64,000 nucleotides of DNA, from positions 1,240,001 through 1,304,000 of the forward strand of contig NZ_LT629693.1 of NCBI RefSeq assembly GCF_900099825.1, written 5' to 3'. The notes beneath the pieces were generated by a model, which was not told where the DNA came from, did not search any database, and saw only the letters and a list, made by a program, of their open reading frames with translations. Within the stretch, counting starts at the first letter, position 1, and the number at the start of each line of letters is the position of its first letter. The position numbers were made by a program, and so were the translations under genes. The stretch comes from Bradyrhizobium ottawaense. GTDB taxonomy: Bacteria > Pseudomonadota > Alphaproteobacteria > Rhizobiales > Xanthobacteraceae. Shown piece after piece: positions 55,823 through 64,000 of the stretch.

Positions 55823-56941
55823 GTGGGTCATCATACTGAGGTCTTTGTCGGAATCGATACGTCAAAATCGCGCAATGCAATAGCCATTGCCGATGGCGGC
55901 CGTGGCGGCGAGGTACGATATCTCGGGGAGTTTTCTGCCACAGAGGCAGCGATCCGAAAGCTGGTGGCAAAGCTTGCGGCGAAATGCTGTCATCTGACGT
56001 TTTGCTACGAAGCAGGGCCGACAGGATATGGCCTCTACAGACTGCTCAAGAGCCTCGGCCATGACTGCCTGGTGGTGGCCCCCTCGCTCGTTCCGAAGAA
56101 GGCCGGCGATCGAGTGAAGACGAACCGGCGCGATGCGGTAAGCCTCGCCAAGCTGTTGCGCGCGGGCGAGCTCACCGCGGTGTGGGTGCCGGACGAGCGC
56201 CATGAGGCTATGCGCGATCTCTCGCGCGCCCGTCAGGCAGTGAAGAAGGACCTCCAGGGCAAGCGTCAACAGATCTCGTCATTGATGCTGCGGCTGGGAC
56301 GCATCTATCCGGGCAAGACAACGTGGGGACCAGCCCACATGAGATGGCTGATGTCACAGAAGCTCGAGCATCGCGAGCAGCGCATCGCATTCGAAGAGTT
56401 ACTTGAGGGGATACGCCAGGAAAGTGAGCGGATGGAGCGTTTGGAAGATGCCATCCGCGAGGTAGTACCCGAGTGGTCGCTTGCCGAGGTTGTCGCGGCG
56501 CTGCAGGCGATGCGGGGGATTGATCTCATTGCGGCTGTGGGGGTGCTGGCCGAGATCGGTGATCTCTCCCGCTTTCAAAATCCGCGCGAGCTGATGGGCT
56601 ATCTGGGTCTGGTGCCCACGGAAAGCTCGACTGGCGATAAGGTCAAGCGCGGCGGCATCACCAAGGCCGGTAATGGGCGGGCGCGACGTATTCTTGTCGA
56701 AGCGGCCTGGAGCTATCGATATCCGCCGCGCGTAAGCCGAGACAAGCAGCCAAAGGTGGAGGCCGCACCGAGACGCGCGCGAGAGATTGCGTGGAAAGCG
56801 CAAACCAGATTGTGCGGACGCTTCCGCTCACTCGAGCGGAAGGGCAAGCGGCGAACCGTAATCGTCACGGCGATTGCCCGAGAGCTATCCGCCTTCATTT
56901 GGGCAATCAATCGAGAGCTCATGCCACCTCGGCAGGCGTAA
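55823..56941 (+). CDS. IS110-family transposase (copy 1)
   Basis: 372-aa DEDD recombinase. Catalytic blocks VGIDTSKSRNAIA, CYEAGPTGYGLYR and KTNRRDAVSLAK form the N-terminal RuvC-like domain; the C-terminal transposase_20 domain has LQAMRGIDLIAAVGVLAEIG and MGYLGLVPTESSTG with the serine region. GTG at 55823 is chosen because GGAGGGCGAG lies just before it. Intact, so possibly active. Confidence 0.9.
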   Translation: MGHHTEVFVGIDTSKSRNAIAIADGGRGGEVRYLGEFSATEAAIRKLVAKLAAKCCHLTFCYEAGPTGYGLYRLLKSLGHDCLVVAPSLVPKKAGDRVKTNRRDAVSLAKLLRAGELTAVWVPDERHEAMRDLSRARQAVKKDLQGKRQQISSLMLRLGRIYPGKTTWGPAHMRWLMSQKLEHREQRIAFEELLEGIRQESERMERLEDAIREVVPEWSLAEVVAALQAMRGIDLIAAVGVLAEIGDLSRFQNPRELMGYLGLVPTESSTGDKVKRGGITKAGNGRARRILVEAAWSYRYPPRVSRDKQPKVEAAPRRAREIAWKAQTRLCGRFRSLERKGKRRTVIVTAIARELSAFIWAINRELMPPRQA

Positions 56942-56948
56942 CGTCGTT

Positions 56949-57002
56949 GGGGGCTGTGGACCGCTCGAGTCGTGAGGTGCGCTCGACCGGCCCACAGCCC
57001 CC
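56949..57002. repeat. Inverted repeat after IS110 copy 1
   Basis: GGGGGCTGTGG (56949-56959) pairs with CCACAGCCCCC (56992-57002), perfect 11-base arms and a 32-base spacer, just past the transposase stop. It may be the element's 3' structure or a terminator. Confidence 0.6.
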
Positions 57003-57591
57003 TTTGTTGCAATCAGGATCAGGGGAGTCGCAGACATCATCAATTGTGCAGAGGTGAAGGTGGGACCACGGCAGGGGAATTCCTGAAACCCATTATGTGG
57101 CCGATCATCCGATCGACGCCCGACGTTAGACCAGGGACAGCCCCAGACGAAAAAACGGAAATGCGGTATCCAACCCGCGCATCAGAGCCTGTTCACCGAC
57201 GTCTTTGGGTCCCGCCTTCTCCTCTGCACGATTCATCGGCGCAAGAACTTCACGATGAGTCCTCGTGGAGATGGGAAACCGTGCGCTGTGTGCTTGACTG
57301 GGGACATCAGAATGGGATGGTCGGGCCGTGCTCCTGCCCCGCCAGCAAGCGAAGCTGGCAAGGGGCGCCAAAGACAATGAGCACGCCATGTCTCAGATAC
57401 TCAATACCGCGATAAAGCGTCGTTCTAGTCGCCGCGTAGTCACGTCCGGTCTGCCCCGATAGACGGACGATTGGGGGGCCGGCTCGCCCATGAGCGTGGG
57501 GTTGATCCTTAGAGAGGTCCAATCGCGTGCCGCCCTATTTTCATGTGTGCTACGTAGTTGGGTGCCAAAATGGTAGCAGGAGAAGCCGATC
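57003..57591. other. Gene-poor stretch with a second, diverged IS110 left end
   Basis: No gene could be supported here. The segment 57307-57390 resembles the left end of IS110 copy 2 (57846-57932): the same CAGAATGGGATGG block, a hairpin at matching distance, and an ATG at 57388. It is not followed by transposase sequence, so it is a remnant. Confidence 0.5.
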
Positions 57592-57792
57592 ATGACTGAC
57601 GATCAGGTCAATCTCGTCGTTCAGCACCTTTGCCAGCAATTGCACTTGGCGCTCCGATTGAAGGAAAGTGAGGCACATCCACCAAACGCCAAGGATATTG
57701 GATTTGATCCTGCCTCTGTAAGAACTGTATTGCTGACCGGGTTGCGTTCGGCGGGTGTCACGACCCACCACGAGGCAGCCGGGGCGAGCTAA
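57592..57792 (+). CDS. Hypothetical 66-residue protein between IS110 elements
   Basis: AGCAGGAGAAG before the ATG argues for translation. The protein MTDDQVNLVVQHLCQQLHLA with LKESEAHPPN and a C-terminal SVRTVLLTGLRSAGVTTHHE has no feature I recognise; it is probably soluble and partly helical. It lies between two IS110 ends and may be cargo or chance. Confidence 0.45.
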   Translation: MTDDQVNLVVQHLCQQLHLALRLKESEAHPPNAKDIGFDPASVRTVLLTGLRSAGVTTHHEAAGAS

Positions 57793-57845
57793 GAGCCGCC
57801 GTGGTGCTAAACGCAAAACGCGGGACAGAAGCCCCGCGCCAATGT

Positions 57846-57932
57846 CTCAGAATGGGATGGACCGGCCGTGCTCCCGCCCCGAACCGCTCAGAGAATGAGC
57901 GGGGGGCTTAGCAGCACGAGGAGCACATCGCT
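57846..57932 (+). ncRNA. IS110 copy 2 left non-coding region with conserved block and hairpin
   Basis: CAGAATGGGATGG at 57848, then a hairpin CCGCTC (57884-57889) with GAGCGG (57897-57902). The matching region at 57307 has the same block but a different stem (GCCAGC with GCTGGC), so pairing is kept while sequence changes. That pattern suggests selection on RNA structure, possibly bridge-RNA loops. Confidence 0.35.
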
Positions 57933-58988
57933 ATGTCCCATAAGACAGCCGCTACAGGCGCACACACCATCGGCATCGATACGGGCAAGAACACCCTGCA
58001 TTTGATCGGCCTCGACGACAAGGGGGCAATCGTTTTGCGGGAGAAGATCGCCCGCGGCCGGATCGCAGCCCGGTTCGCCAATGTGCCGCGGGGCCTGATC
58101 GGAATCGAAGCTGGCATGGCGACCCACTACGTGGCTCGCGAGCTAATTGCGCTCGGTCATGACGTAAGGCAGGTACCACCAGCTTATGCCAAACCGTTCC
58201 GGCAAGGCCACAAGAACGACTTCAGAGACGCCCACGCGATCGCGGAAGCTGTGCAGCGGCCGTCGACACGCTGCGTTCCAGTTAAGACCGACGATCAGCT
58301 TGATCTACAAGCACTGCACCGGGTGCGATCTCGCCTGGTCGGCCAACGAACGGCTGTGATCAATCAGATCCGCGGCTTTCTCCTGGAGCATGGCATTGCG
58401 GTACGTCAGGGGCTTCGCTTCCTCCGCCAACAGCTTCCAGACATCCTGGCAAAACGCGGCGACGTGCTGTCACCTCGCATGATCAGGATCATAGAAGATC
58501 TCAGCGGCGATTGGCGGCGTCTTGATGAGCGTATCCAGCACATCACCGAAGAGATCGAGGTTTTGGCAAATAGCAGCGAGAGTTGCCGCCAATTGATGAC
58601 CGCTCCGGGCATCGGCCCGCTCATCGCCAGCGCCATGGTAGCGGCCATTGGCAATGGTGCTGCCTTTGCCAAGGGCCGTGACTTTGCCGCCTGGCTCGGC
58701 TTGGTACCGAAGCAAATGTCGACCGGCGATCGGACGATCCTCGGGCGCATCAGCAAGCGCGGCAATCGCTATCTACGTACGATGTTAATGCAGGGTGCTC
58801 GCGTTATTTTGCTCAGGCCAGCAAACTGGGCGAAGCATAGCTTTGGGTTATGGCTCACCGCCGCAGCACAACGCTTACACCATAACGTCCTGGCAACCGC
58901 ACTTGCCAATAAGCTGGCGCGGATCGCTTGGACTGTGTTGGCACAAGGTCGCAGCTACGAAGCGCGCGTCGAGCCAAAGGTCGCATAG
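57933..58988 (+). CDS. IS110-family transposase (copy 2)
   Basis: 351-aa DEDD recombinase unrelated in detail to copy 1. TIGIDTGKNTLHLIGL, GIEAGMATHYVARELI and KNDFRDAHAIAEA give the catalytic N-terminal domain; LMTAPGIGPLIASAMVAAIG and WLGLVPKQMSTGDRTILGRIS the C-terminal one. CACGAGGAGCAC precedes the ATG. Intact by length. No obvious terminal inverted repeats, as normal for IS110. Confidence 0.9.
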   Translation: MSHKTAATGAHTIGIDTGKNTLHLIGLDDKGAIVLREKIARGRIAARFANVPRGLIGIEAGMATHYVARELIALGHDVRQVPPAYAKPFRQGHKNDFRDAHAIAEAVQRPSTRCVPVKTDDQLDLQALHRVRSRLVGQRTAVINQIRGFLLEHGIAVRQGLRFLRQQLPDILAKRGDVLSPRMIRIIEDLSGDWRRLDERIQHITEEIEVLANSSESCRQLMTAPGIGPLIASAMVAAIGNGAAFAKGRDFAAWLGLVPKQMSTGDRTILGRISKRGNRYLRTMLMQGARVILLRPANWAKHSFGLWLTAAAQRLHHNVLATALANKLARIAWTVLAQGRSYEARVEPKVA

Positions 58989-59374
58989 GATCAACATGTT
59001 CGAACTCGCCGAGGGGATGTCCGACGCTGATCCCTGACGTAACTGATACCTGCCGAGGTCTGCGAGTTGGATGGAGGAAATGGAGAAACGGTCTCGCCGT
59101 CGTACCCGTGATCTGGTGACCCAAGCGGCCTCTCAGGGCCTTTCTCAGAATGAGATCGGGTGCGCGCGGATATCCATGATGGCCAGGAGCATAAACGCTC
59201 CATGCAAGGGCCGGATACAGATGCGCAAGACCAGCCCCCTCCATTTGTTCACATTCGGCTTGCAACGCACGGCCGGTCCATACAGTTGGGTCAATCTGAG
59301 ACCTCGCACCAACAGCTAGGCATGTCCGCTATCCGGCCCATCTCGGACCTGCTATGCGCTTATGAATCCACGCC
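58989..59374. other. Stretch between IS110 copy 2 and the IS701 element
   Basis: About 390 bp. It probably includes the right end of IS110 copy 2 (which could hold a bridge RNA if the element is of the IS1111 subgroup). Short open frames here have no supporting ribosome site or similarity. Confidence 0.35.
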
Positions 59375-60837
59375 CTAGCACTACTTTGGCAGATTTATTC
59401 ACGCTGCTGCTTTCCGCCGATTTGTCTTCTACAGTACGGGCATCGCTGAGGTCGTGGTTGAACGATGAGATCGACGATGGCTTGGCGTACGGCCGGCAGG
59501 CTCGGCTGAGGCGGTGGACCGTTGATTCTTTTTTTTCCGCCCCGCTTGTGCGAGACGGCGATGCTGGAGGAATGCGTAAGCGATCATGGTCATGAGCGCA
59601 TGACGATGAAGGCCCTGCCAGGATCGTCCCTCGAAGTGATCAAGCCCGAGTTCCTCTTTCAACTGCTGATGGGCCTGTTCGCAAATCCATCGAGCTTTGA
59701 TCGTGGCAGCTAACGTGCGCAGATTCATCTCGGCCGGCATATTGGCGAGATAATATTTCTTCTCCCCCGACGTCCTGTGTTCGCCGATAAGCCAGGCTTC
59801 GTCCCCCGGAAGATGCTGCTGGCCCATGTCCTTGATCCGCTGCGGAGGTCCATCAGCGGTCCGCACGCGAATCGCGGCGAAGCGAGCTTCCAGCCGGCCC
59901 TTGGTCCCGTTTCGCCAACTCACATTTTGCCACTTAGCATTGGCCAGCATGTCTTCGGCTGCCCTCGACAGGATATCGGGAATGTGCCGCTTGCGGGGAC
60001 GACCTCGACCGGCGACCGGCCAGATCAATTTAACCTCCACCGGATAAACCTTCTGGTGACGAGGGATACCGACGGCCCAGGCCAGGCCGCGTGTCGTTAG
60101 CCCCTGACGGAACGGCGCGCTGAGGCCGTAACCGGCATCCGCCAGCACGCAGCCAAAGCGCATACCGGCTGCCATCACGCGATCGATCTCCGCCAAGGCG
60201 ATCTCTGGCTTGGTCCGCGCTGCGCGGTGCTCGACTGGAACGCCCGCACGCTTCAAACGCACCGGATTGCTCGTCCAACTCTCGGGAACGAAGAGACGTA
60301 ACGCCACCATGACCGGCACTTCACCCCGCGCAAGCGTCAGCGACACCAACGTTTGGCAATTGGCCGTCTTGCCGAGAGATGAGGCATATTGAGGAGCCAC
60401 ACCAACCGAACGATCGCCCTTCTTCGGCATCGCGGTGTCGTCAATGACCAGCACCGCATCACTGCCGCCAACGAGGCGATCGGCCTGAACCAGCAATTCC
60501 GACTCCAATGGCGCCGCATCCCAGACACCATCAGCGATGAAATGATGCAACTGGTCATAGTCGCCCGGTGCCAGCCGCGCCGCCATCGGCTGGACGCTCT
60601 TGCGATCGCCTGGTCCAATCAGTCCCGAGATATAAAGCGGACACATCCGTCGCCGGGCCTTGTGACCCAAGCGATCCAGGAATGGCTTGAGCCAGCGTCC
60701 AAGCTCGTCTTCCCACTTCGGTGTCGTGTTCACCATGGTCGGCCCTCCAAAAGCCGACCACCCATGAATCATTGAAAATCTGATTCGGGAATCCAGTTTC
60801 GCCGATCAATTGCAATAATCTGCCAAAGTAGTGCTAG
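59375..60837. mobile_element. Complete IS701-family insertion sequence with target duplication
   Basis: Element body 59379-60833 (1455 bp). Left end CACTACTTTGGCAGATTTATT and the complement of the right end share 17 perfect bases as terminal inverted repeats. A 4-bp target duplication CTAG flanks it (59375-59378 and 60834-60837), as known for IS701. The empty site would have read CTAGCTAG, and the insertion lies directly beyond the paaX stop codon. Confidence 0.93.
59429..60736 (-). CDS. IS701-family transposase
   Basis: 435-aa DDE transposase. Catalytic residues in VLVIDDTAMPKKG, CVLADAGYG and the E of ICEQAHQQLKEELGLDHFEG. ATG at 60736 with TTTGGAGGGC upstream. Serine/arginine-rich tail after residue 410. 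Intact and flanked by perfect ends, so probably recent and active. Confidence 0.93.
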   Translation of the reverse strand: MVNTTPKWEDELGRWLKPFLDRLGHKARRRMCPLYISGLIGPGDRKSVQPMAARLAPGDYDQLHHFIADGVWDAAPLESELLVQADRLVGGSDAVLVIDDTAMPKKGDRSVGVAPQYASSLGKTANCQTLVSLTLARGEVPVMVALRLFVPESWTSNPVRLKRAGVPVEHRAARTKPEIALAEIDRVMAAGMRFGCVLADAGYGLSAPFRQGLTTRGLAWAVGIPRHQKVYPVEVKLIWPVAGRGRPRKRHIPDILSRAAEDMLANAKWQNVSWRNGTKGRLEARFAAIRVRTADGPPQRIKDMGQQHLPGDEAWLIGEHRTSGEKKYYLANMPAEMNLRTLAATIKARWICEQAHQQLKEELGLDHFEGRSWQGLHRHALMTMIAYAFLQHRRLAQAGRKKKNQRSTASAEPAGRTPSHRRSHRSTTTSAMPVL

Positions 60838-61701
60838 CTAGCCGAACCGCCGGGCCAGTTCCGCCCCCGCCCTCGGCAAGGCTCCGCTCTCGTTCGTGGC
60901 ATGCCGGTCAAGCCATTGTTCGGATGCGGGAAGCAGCGCGCGGTAGATCTCGCCGCACAGCGTCCGGGCGGCCCTGCCCGGCCAGTCCGCCGGCAGCAGC
61001 GCGGTCGGCAGCAGCGGGTCGCGCAGCACGACGCGGCGGTAATGGTGGATCAGCAGAATTCGCGCGGTGAAGGCGTCGGCGTCCGCCAGCCGCTCGCCGC
61101 GCCCGATCCAGCCACGCAACGGCTCGAAGGTTTTCATGAACTTTTGATAGGCATCGGCGGTGCGCTCGAGCGGCCAGCTTTCACTGAGCAGGCGCCTGCC
61201 GGAATCGTCCTCGGCGGAGACTTCGAGACGAATGGCGTTAGCTGCTTCCTCCGGCACCGGCACGCCCGACGGCGCGACCCAGACGCCCGGCAACGGACTG
61301 CCGAAGCCGGCATTCTTCAGCGCCTCGCGCGAAGCATCGCGGTCGCCGCCATTGCCGATCAGCAGCAGCTCGAATCGTCCGGTCCAGTCGGGGGCCGGCG
61401 GCCCATAGATATGCCTGGTCGCGATATCGAAGGTCTGCCGGCCGCTCTGCACCAGGCGATAAAAACTGTTGCGGCCGACTTTGTGGCGCTCGAACCAGCC
61501 GTCGGCGGCGAGCCGCGACATCGCGGTGCGCACCACGCTGGCGTCGATGTCGATTTGCCTAAAAAATTCCAGCAGCGTGCCGAGCCAGACCGAACCGCCG
61601 CGCGGCACGATGGCATCGCCGAATACGGTGATGACGATGGAGCCGGTGCGCGACGGTTCGCGCTTCAACTGTTCGATAATGCGGGCAAGCGGCTGCGCCA
61701 T
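60838..61701 (-). CDS. paaX: Phenylacetate operon repressor PaaX
   Basis: 287-aa PaaX-family regulator that binds phenylacetyl-CoA. N-terminal winged helix: TGSIVITVFGDAIVPRGG and ASVVRTAMSRLAADGWFERHKVGRNSFY, followed by the PaaX domain (PGVWVAPSG) and C-terminal LLIHHYRRVVLRDPLLPTALLP. In related genomes it usually adjoins paaA; here 8.5 kb of accessory DNA lies between. The IS701 target duplication abuts its TAG stop, but the protein is complete. Confidence 0.93.
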   Translation of the reverse strand: MAQPLARIIEQLKREPSRTGSIVITVFGDAIVPRGGSVWLGTLLEFFRQIDIDASVVRTAMSRLAADGWFERHKVGRNSFYRLVQSGRQTFDIATRHIYGPPAPDWTGRFELLLIGNGGDRDASREALKNAGFGSPLPGVWVAPSGVPVPEEAANAIRLEVSAEDDSGRRLLSESWPLERTADAYQKFMKTFEPLRGWIGRGERLADADAFTARILLIHHYRRVVLRDPLLPTALLPADWPGRAARTLCGEIYRALLPASEQWLDRHATNESGALPRAGAELARRFG

Positions 61702-61759
61702 ACGTCAACGCATACCGCGTTTTATGGATTTACGACAATGGCCGCACGGGCCGGGCCTG

Positions 61760-61859
61760 CATCCTTCGAGACGCGGCCAAGGGGCCGCTCCTCAGGATGA
61801 GGTCATGGATCGGTCCTCATGGTGAGGAGCGCGGCGACGCCGCGCGTCTCGAACCATGC
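61760..61859. repeat. Intergenic inverted repeat, family C copy 4
   Basis: CATCCTTCGAGACGCGG ... CTCCTCAGGATGAGG and TCCTCATGGTGAGGAGCGCG ... CTCGAACCATG, the same two stems as the other family C copies. It separates the paaX promoter region from the convergently oriented end of the next gene on the same strand. Confidence 0.72.
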
Positions 61860-61877
61860 GCCACAGCAAAACGCGCC

Positions 61878-62648
61878 TTACCGATGCGGGTTCGGATACA
61901 CCAGGCTGCGCCAGCCGGAGCGGTCGAACGGCGACCATTCGCCTTCGGCCTGCGCCAGCCGATCGGCCACCGCGTAGACCGCAGCCGGATGATGGCCCAT
62001 GCCGCAATGGCTGCTTTCGATCTCGATGCTTTCGGAGGTCGCAGTGGACTGCTCCATGCAGCCCTGCCAGGCACAGACGCCGTCGGTGCGGCTGAAGATC
62101 GCGGTGGTCGGCACCGGCGGCGTGCCGGCCAGCGATCCGCCAAAGCGATTATCCTCTTCGTCGGCACTGCGGCCGCTCGCCATCTCATAGACGCGCCAGG
62201 CGTTGGTCGCCTTCGGGCCCGAGGCAAACGGGCTGCCGAGCGTGATCACCGAACGCACGCGGTCCGGCATCATCTTGGCGAGCTGGCGGGCGTAGAGGCC
62301 ACCCAGGCTCCAGCCGACCAGCGAGACCTTGCGGCCGTGGGTGTCGTTCAATTCCTGCACGAGATCGACCATCGCGTTCTGCACGCCATGGCGCAGTCCG
62401 AGATTGCGACCCTGGCGCCAGCCGCTGACGGCATAGCCGCGGCTCTTCAGGAAGCTGCGCAGCGGACGCGTCGAGGTGTCGGATGCCACCAGTCCGGGCA
62501 GTACCAATACGGGATGGCCGTCGCCTTTCGGGGCAAGGCTCAGCAGCGGCAACGCGCCGAGAAACGCACCCAGTTCGGAAATGGCTCGCCCCTCCAGGAA
62601 CATCAGGGTTCTGGATGGCGGGGAAAGCGCCTGCGCAGCAACGGACAT
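61878..62648 (-). CDS. Alpha/beta hydrolase (esterase/lipase-like)
   Basis: 256 aa. Oxyanion turn LVLPGLVASD, nucleophile elbow VGWSLGGLYAR and catalytic histidine in SSHCGMGHHP near the end. The acid residue is probably in SRTDGVCAWQ. No signal peptide. GAGAGGAGAT sits before a double ATG; the second (62648) gives better spacing. Upstream of paaX in the same direction but 170 bp away, so a separate unit. Substrate unknown. Confidence 0.82.
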   Translation of the reverse strand: MSVAAQALSPPSRTLMFLEGRAISELGAFLGALPLLSLAPKGDGHPVLVLPGLVASDTSTRPLRSFLKSRGYAVSGWRQGRNLGLRHGVQNAMVDLVQELNDTHGRKVSLVGWSLGGLYARQLAKMMPDRVRSVITLGSPFASGPKATNAWRVYEMASGRSADEEDNRFGGSLAGTPPVPTTAIFSRTDGVCAWQGCMEQSTATSESIEIESSHCGMGHHPAAVYAVADRLAQAEGEWSPFDRSGWRSLVYPNPHR

Positions 62649-62835
62649 CATATCTCCTCTCAGGTCGGCCCCTTACGTCGCGGCAGCCGCCAATGGTTCA
62701 TCAGGAAGATGCAGATCTGTTAGAATCGTTCCGCAACGCAACATCGTTCCATAAAAAGCTAAGGAACAGATTTTACTTCTACAAGCGGGCCACATCACAC
62801 CGTGAACAACTAAAAGCGTTGGCGTGATGAATTAG
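62649..62835. other. AT-richer intergenic region
   Basis: About 190 bp between the DUF445 and hydrolase genes, both leftward. It holds the hydrolase promoter region and is clearly more AT-rich (ACAGATTTTACTTCTACAAG). No clear terminator or operator was identified. Confidence 0.4.
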
Positions 62836-64000
62836 TCACAGCAGCCGAAGCAGGTATTCGAGCGTATAGAGCACCAGGCCTGCAAGCCCGCCGATCAGCG
62901 AGCCGTTGAAGCGGATGTACTGCAGGTCGCAGCCGATATTGATCTCGATCAGCGAAATCAACTGCCCCATGTCCCAGGACTTCACCTGATCGGAGATGAA
63001 GGTGGAGACGCCGCTCTTCTGTTCGGCGACCACGGTTCGCAGCACGGCCACGAGACCCTGGTTGATCTCGGCGCGCATTTCGGCGTCGCCGGCCAGCGCC
63101 TCGCCGGCCGCCATGAACATGCGCACCAGATGCTGTTGCAACACCTGGGTTTCTCCCGAGGCGCTGCGCTCGAAGAACGAGCGCGCGTTGGCCCAGATGT
63201 GGCGCGCGAGATCGGCCAGTTCCGGCCGCGCCAGCAAATCGCGTTTCAGGCCGTCGATGCGATCGGCATAGCTGGGATCGGTGCCGAGGCGGTCGACGAA
63301 CGACAGCACCATGCGATCGAACTCGCCGCGGAACGGGTGCGCGGGATCGTTGCGGACCTCCTCGAAGAAGGCGCTGGCCGACGCCACGATCTTGTTCACC
63401 AGAAACCTGTCGGCGCGATAGAGCTTTAAAAGCGTCGGCAACTCGTCGCGGATCTTCTCGCGGATCATGGCCATGGTCTCGGCCTGCGTCAGCGACGCAT
63501 GCACCGCGCGCAGGATATCGTCGAGCAGGCCCTGATGGCGGCCTTCCTTGACGAAGGCGCGCAGCGTTCCGGCGGCGAGCGGCGCCAGGTCGATCGACAT
63601 CAGTTGCGAGGTGATGCGGCGGCTGACGAACGTCATCAGGCCGGAATTTTCCGTAGCCGCAACCGCTTCCGGCAACAGCCGCAAGGCGAAGCGCGCCAGA
63701 TCCTCGCTGCGCTTGCGGTCACGCAGCCAGTCGGCAATGAACGAACCGAAATCGATCTGGCGCAGTTTGGCGTCGACCGGAGCGGCTTCCAGAAAATGCT
63801 GCTCGATGAATTCGCCGAGCTTGTCGGCGATGCGGTGCTGGTTGCCCTGGATGATCGCGGTGTGCGGGATCGGCAGCCCCAAAGGCCTGCGAAACAAGGC
63901 CACGACAGCATACCAGTCGGCGAGGCCGCCGATGGTGGCGGCTTCACAGAAGGCCGCGGCGAAGCCGAAAGCGGGATGCATCGGCTGCAACGCCTTCGCC
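62836..64000 (-). CDS. DUF445 family membrane protein (start outside the window)
   Basis: The frame is open through the right edge, so the N-terminus with its first membrane segment is missing. Visible residues include AFCEAATIGGLADWYAVVALFRRPLGLPIPHTAII, the DUF445 hallmark block in pieces, a long helical central part and a C-terminal membrane segment (LIGGLAGLVLYTLEYLLRLL). About 388 residues are present. Function is unknown; relatives are thought to be inner-membrane proteins with periplasmic or cytoplasmic helical domains. Confidence 0.85.
   Translation of the reverse strand, partial: AKALQPMHPAFGFAAAFCEAATIGGLADWYAVVALFRRPLGLPIPHTAIIQGNQHRIADKLGEFIEQHFLEAAPVDAKLRQIDFGSFIADWLRDRKRSEDLARFALRLLPEAVAATENSGLMTFVSRRITSQLMSIDLAPLAAGTLRAFVKEGRHQGLLDDILRAVHASLTQAETMAMIREKIRDELPTLLKLYRADRFLVNKIVASASAFFEEVRNDPAHPFRGEFDRMVLSFVDRLGTDPSYADRIDGLKRDLLARPELADLARHIWANARSFFERSASGETQVLQQHLVRMFMAAGEALAGDAEMRAEINQGLVAVLRTVVAEQKSGVSTFISDQVKSWDMGQLISLIEINIGCDLQYIRFNGSLIGGLAGLVLYTLEYLLRLL

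Noticed and set aside
57307..57522. Minus-strand 71-codon open frame in the IS-rich region
   Set aside because: No ribosome site or recognisable protein, and it overlaps the IS110-end remnant.
59071..59319. 82-codon open frame between IS110 copy 2 and IS701
   Set aside because: Basic, featureless translation in what is probably the right end of the IS110 element; a weak GGAGG upstream is not enough.

Overview
The window looks like chromosome of a Bradyrhizobium-type alphaproteobacterium (Rhizobiales). It is GC-rich, gene-dense and dominated by catabolism and uptake. It carries branched-chain-amino-acid-type (Liv) ABC systems, a phenylacetate (paa) cluster, several near-identical chemoreceptors, and many intergenic inverted repeats of the kind seen in Bradyrhizobium and Rhodopseudomonas. 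No rRNA, tRNA, CRISPR array or prophage was recognised.

Layout. 1-5.5 kb: the end of a YghU-type glutathione transferase, then a complete Liv ABC importer operon (binding protein, H, M, G, F). 5.7-10.4 kb: a Baeyer-Villiger monooxygenase, a nitronate-monooxygenase-family flavoprotein and a thiolase-like protein without the thiolase cysteine. 10.5 kb: a perfect (AG)45 tract. 10.6-15 kb: an RND efflux pump and its adaptor. 15.2-21.4 kb: three tandem chemoreceptors with almost identical signalling domains. 21.6-25.7 kb: an L-threonate/4-carbon acid sugar pathway (otnK, otnI, ltnD, otnC) that also contains an unrecognised small gene. 26-31.6 kb: a second Liv operon headed by a DUF1445 protein. 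It is divergent from a LysR regulator, which is followed by an M20 amidohydrolase and a 2-hydroxyacid dehydrogenase. 35-42.4 kb: a tartrate/malate-type dehydrogenase, an SDR lacking catalytic residues, a Bug-type binding protein, an esterase, an amidase and an MFS (MHS-type) transporter. 42.4-46.4 kb: a frameshifted sulfite-oxidase-like gene, a hydrolase-OsmC fusion, a YeeE/YedE transporter and a quinone-oxidoreductase-like enzyme. 46.4-52.3 kb: paaK, paaI and paaEDCBA. 52.5-60.8 kb: an accessory insert with an AI-2E-family membrane protein, gene remnants, small secreted or membrane proteins, two IS110 elements and one complete IS701 element. 60.8-64 kb: paaX, a hydrolase and the start-truncated end of a DUF445 gene.

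How it works together. The paa genes convert phenylacetate to its CoA ester (PaaK) and epoxidise the ring (PaaABCDE), with PaaI as thioesterase and PaaX as the expected repressor; the accessory insert now separates paaX from the operon. LtnD, OtnI, OtnK and OtnC form a complete route from threonate to dihydroxyacetone phosphate. The LysR, DUF1445, Liv and M20 genes share one divergent control region with a perfect palindrome, which suggests one inducible uptake-and-hydrolysis unit for an amide or carbamoyl compound.

Most notable signals: the (AG)45 tract; a repeat element that landed at the start of livH of the second Liv operon with duplication of the gene start, creating a 54-codon upstream ORF coupled to the new start; a Walker A lysine-to-arginine change in LivF; IS110 end regions with conserved blocks and variable hairpins (possible bridge-RNA regions); and at least six families of intergenic inverted repeats.
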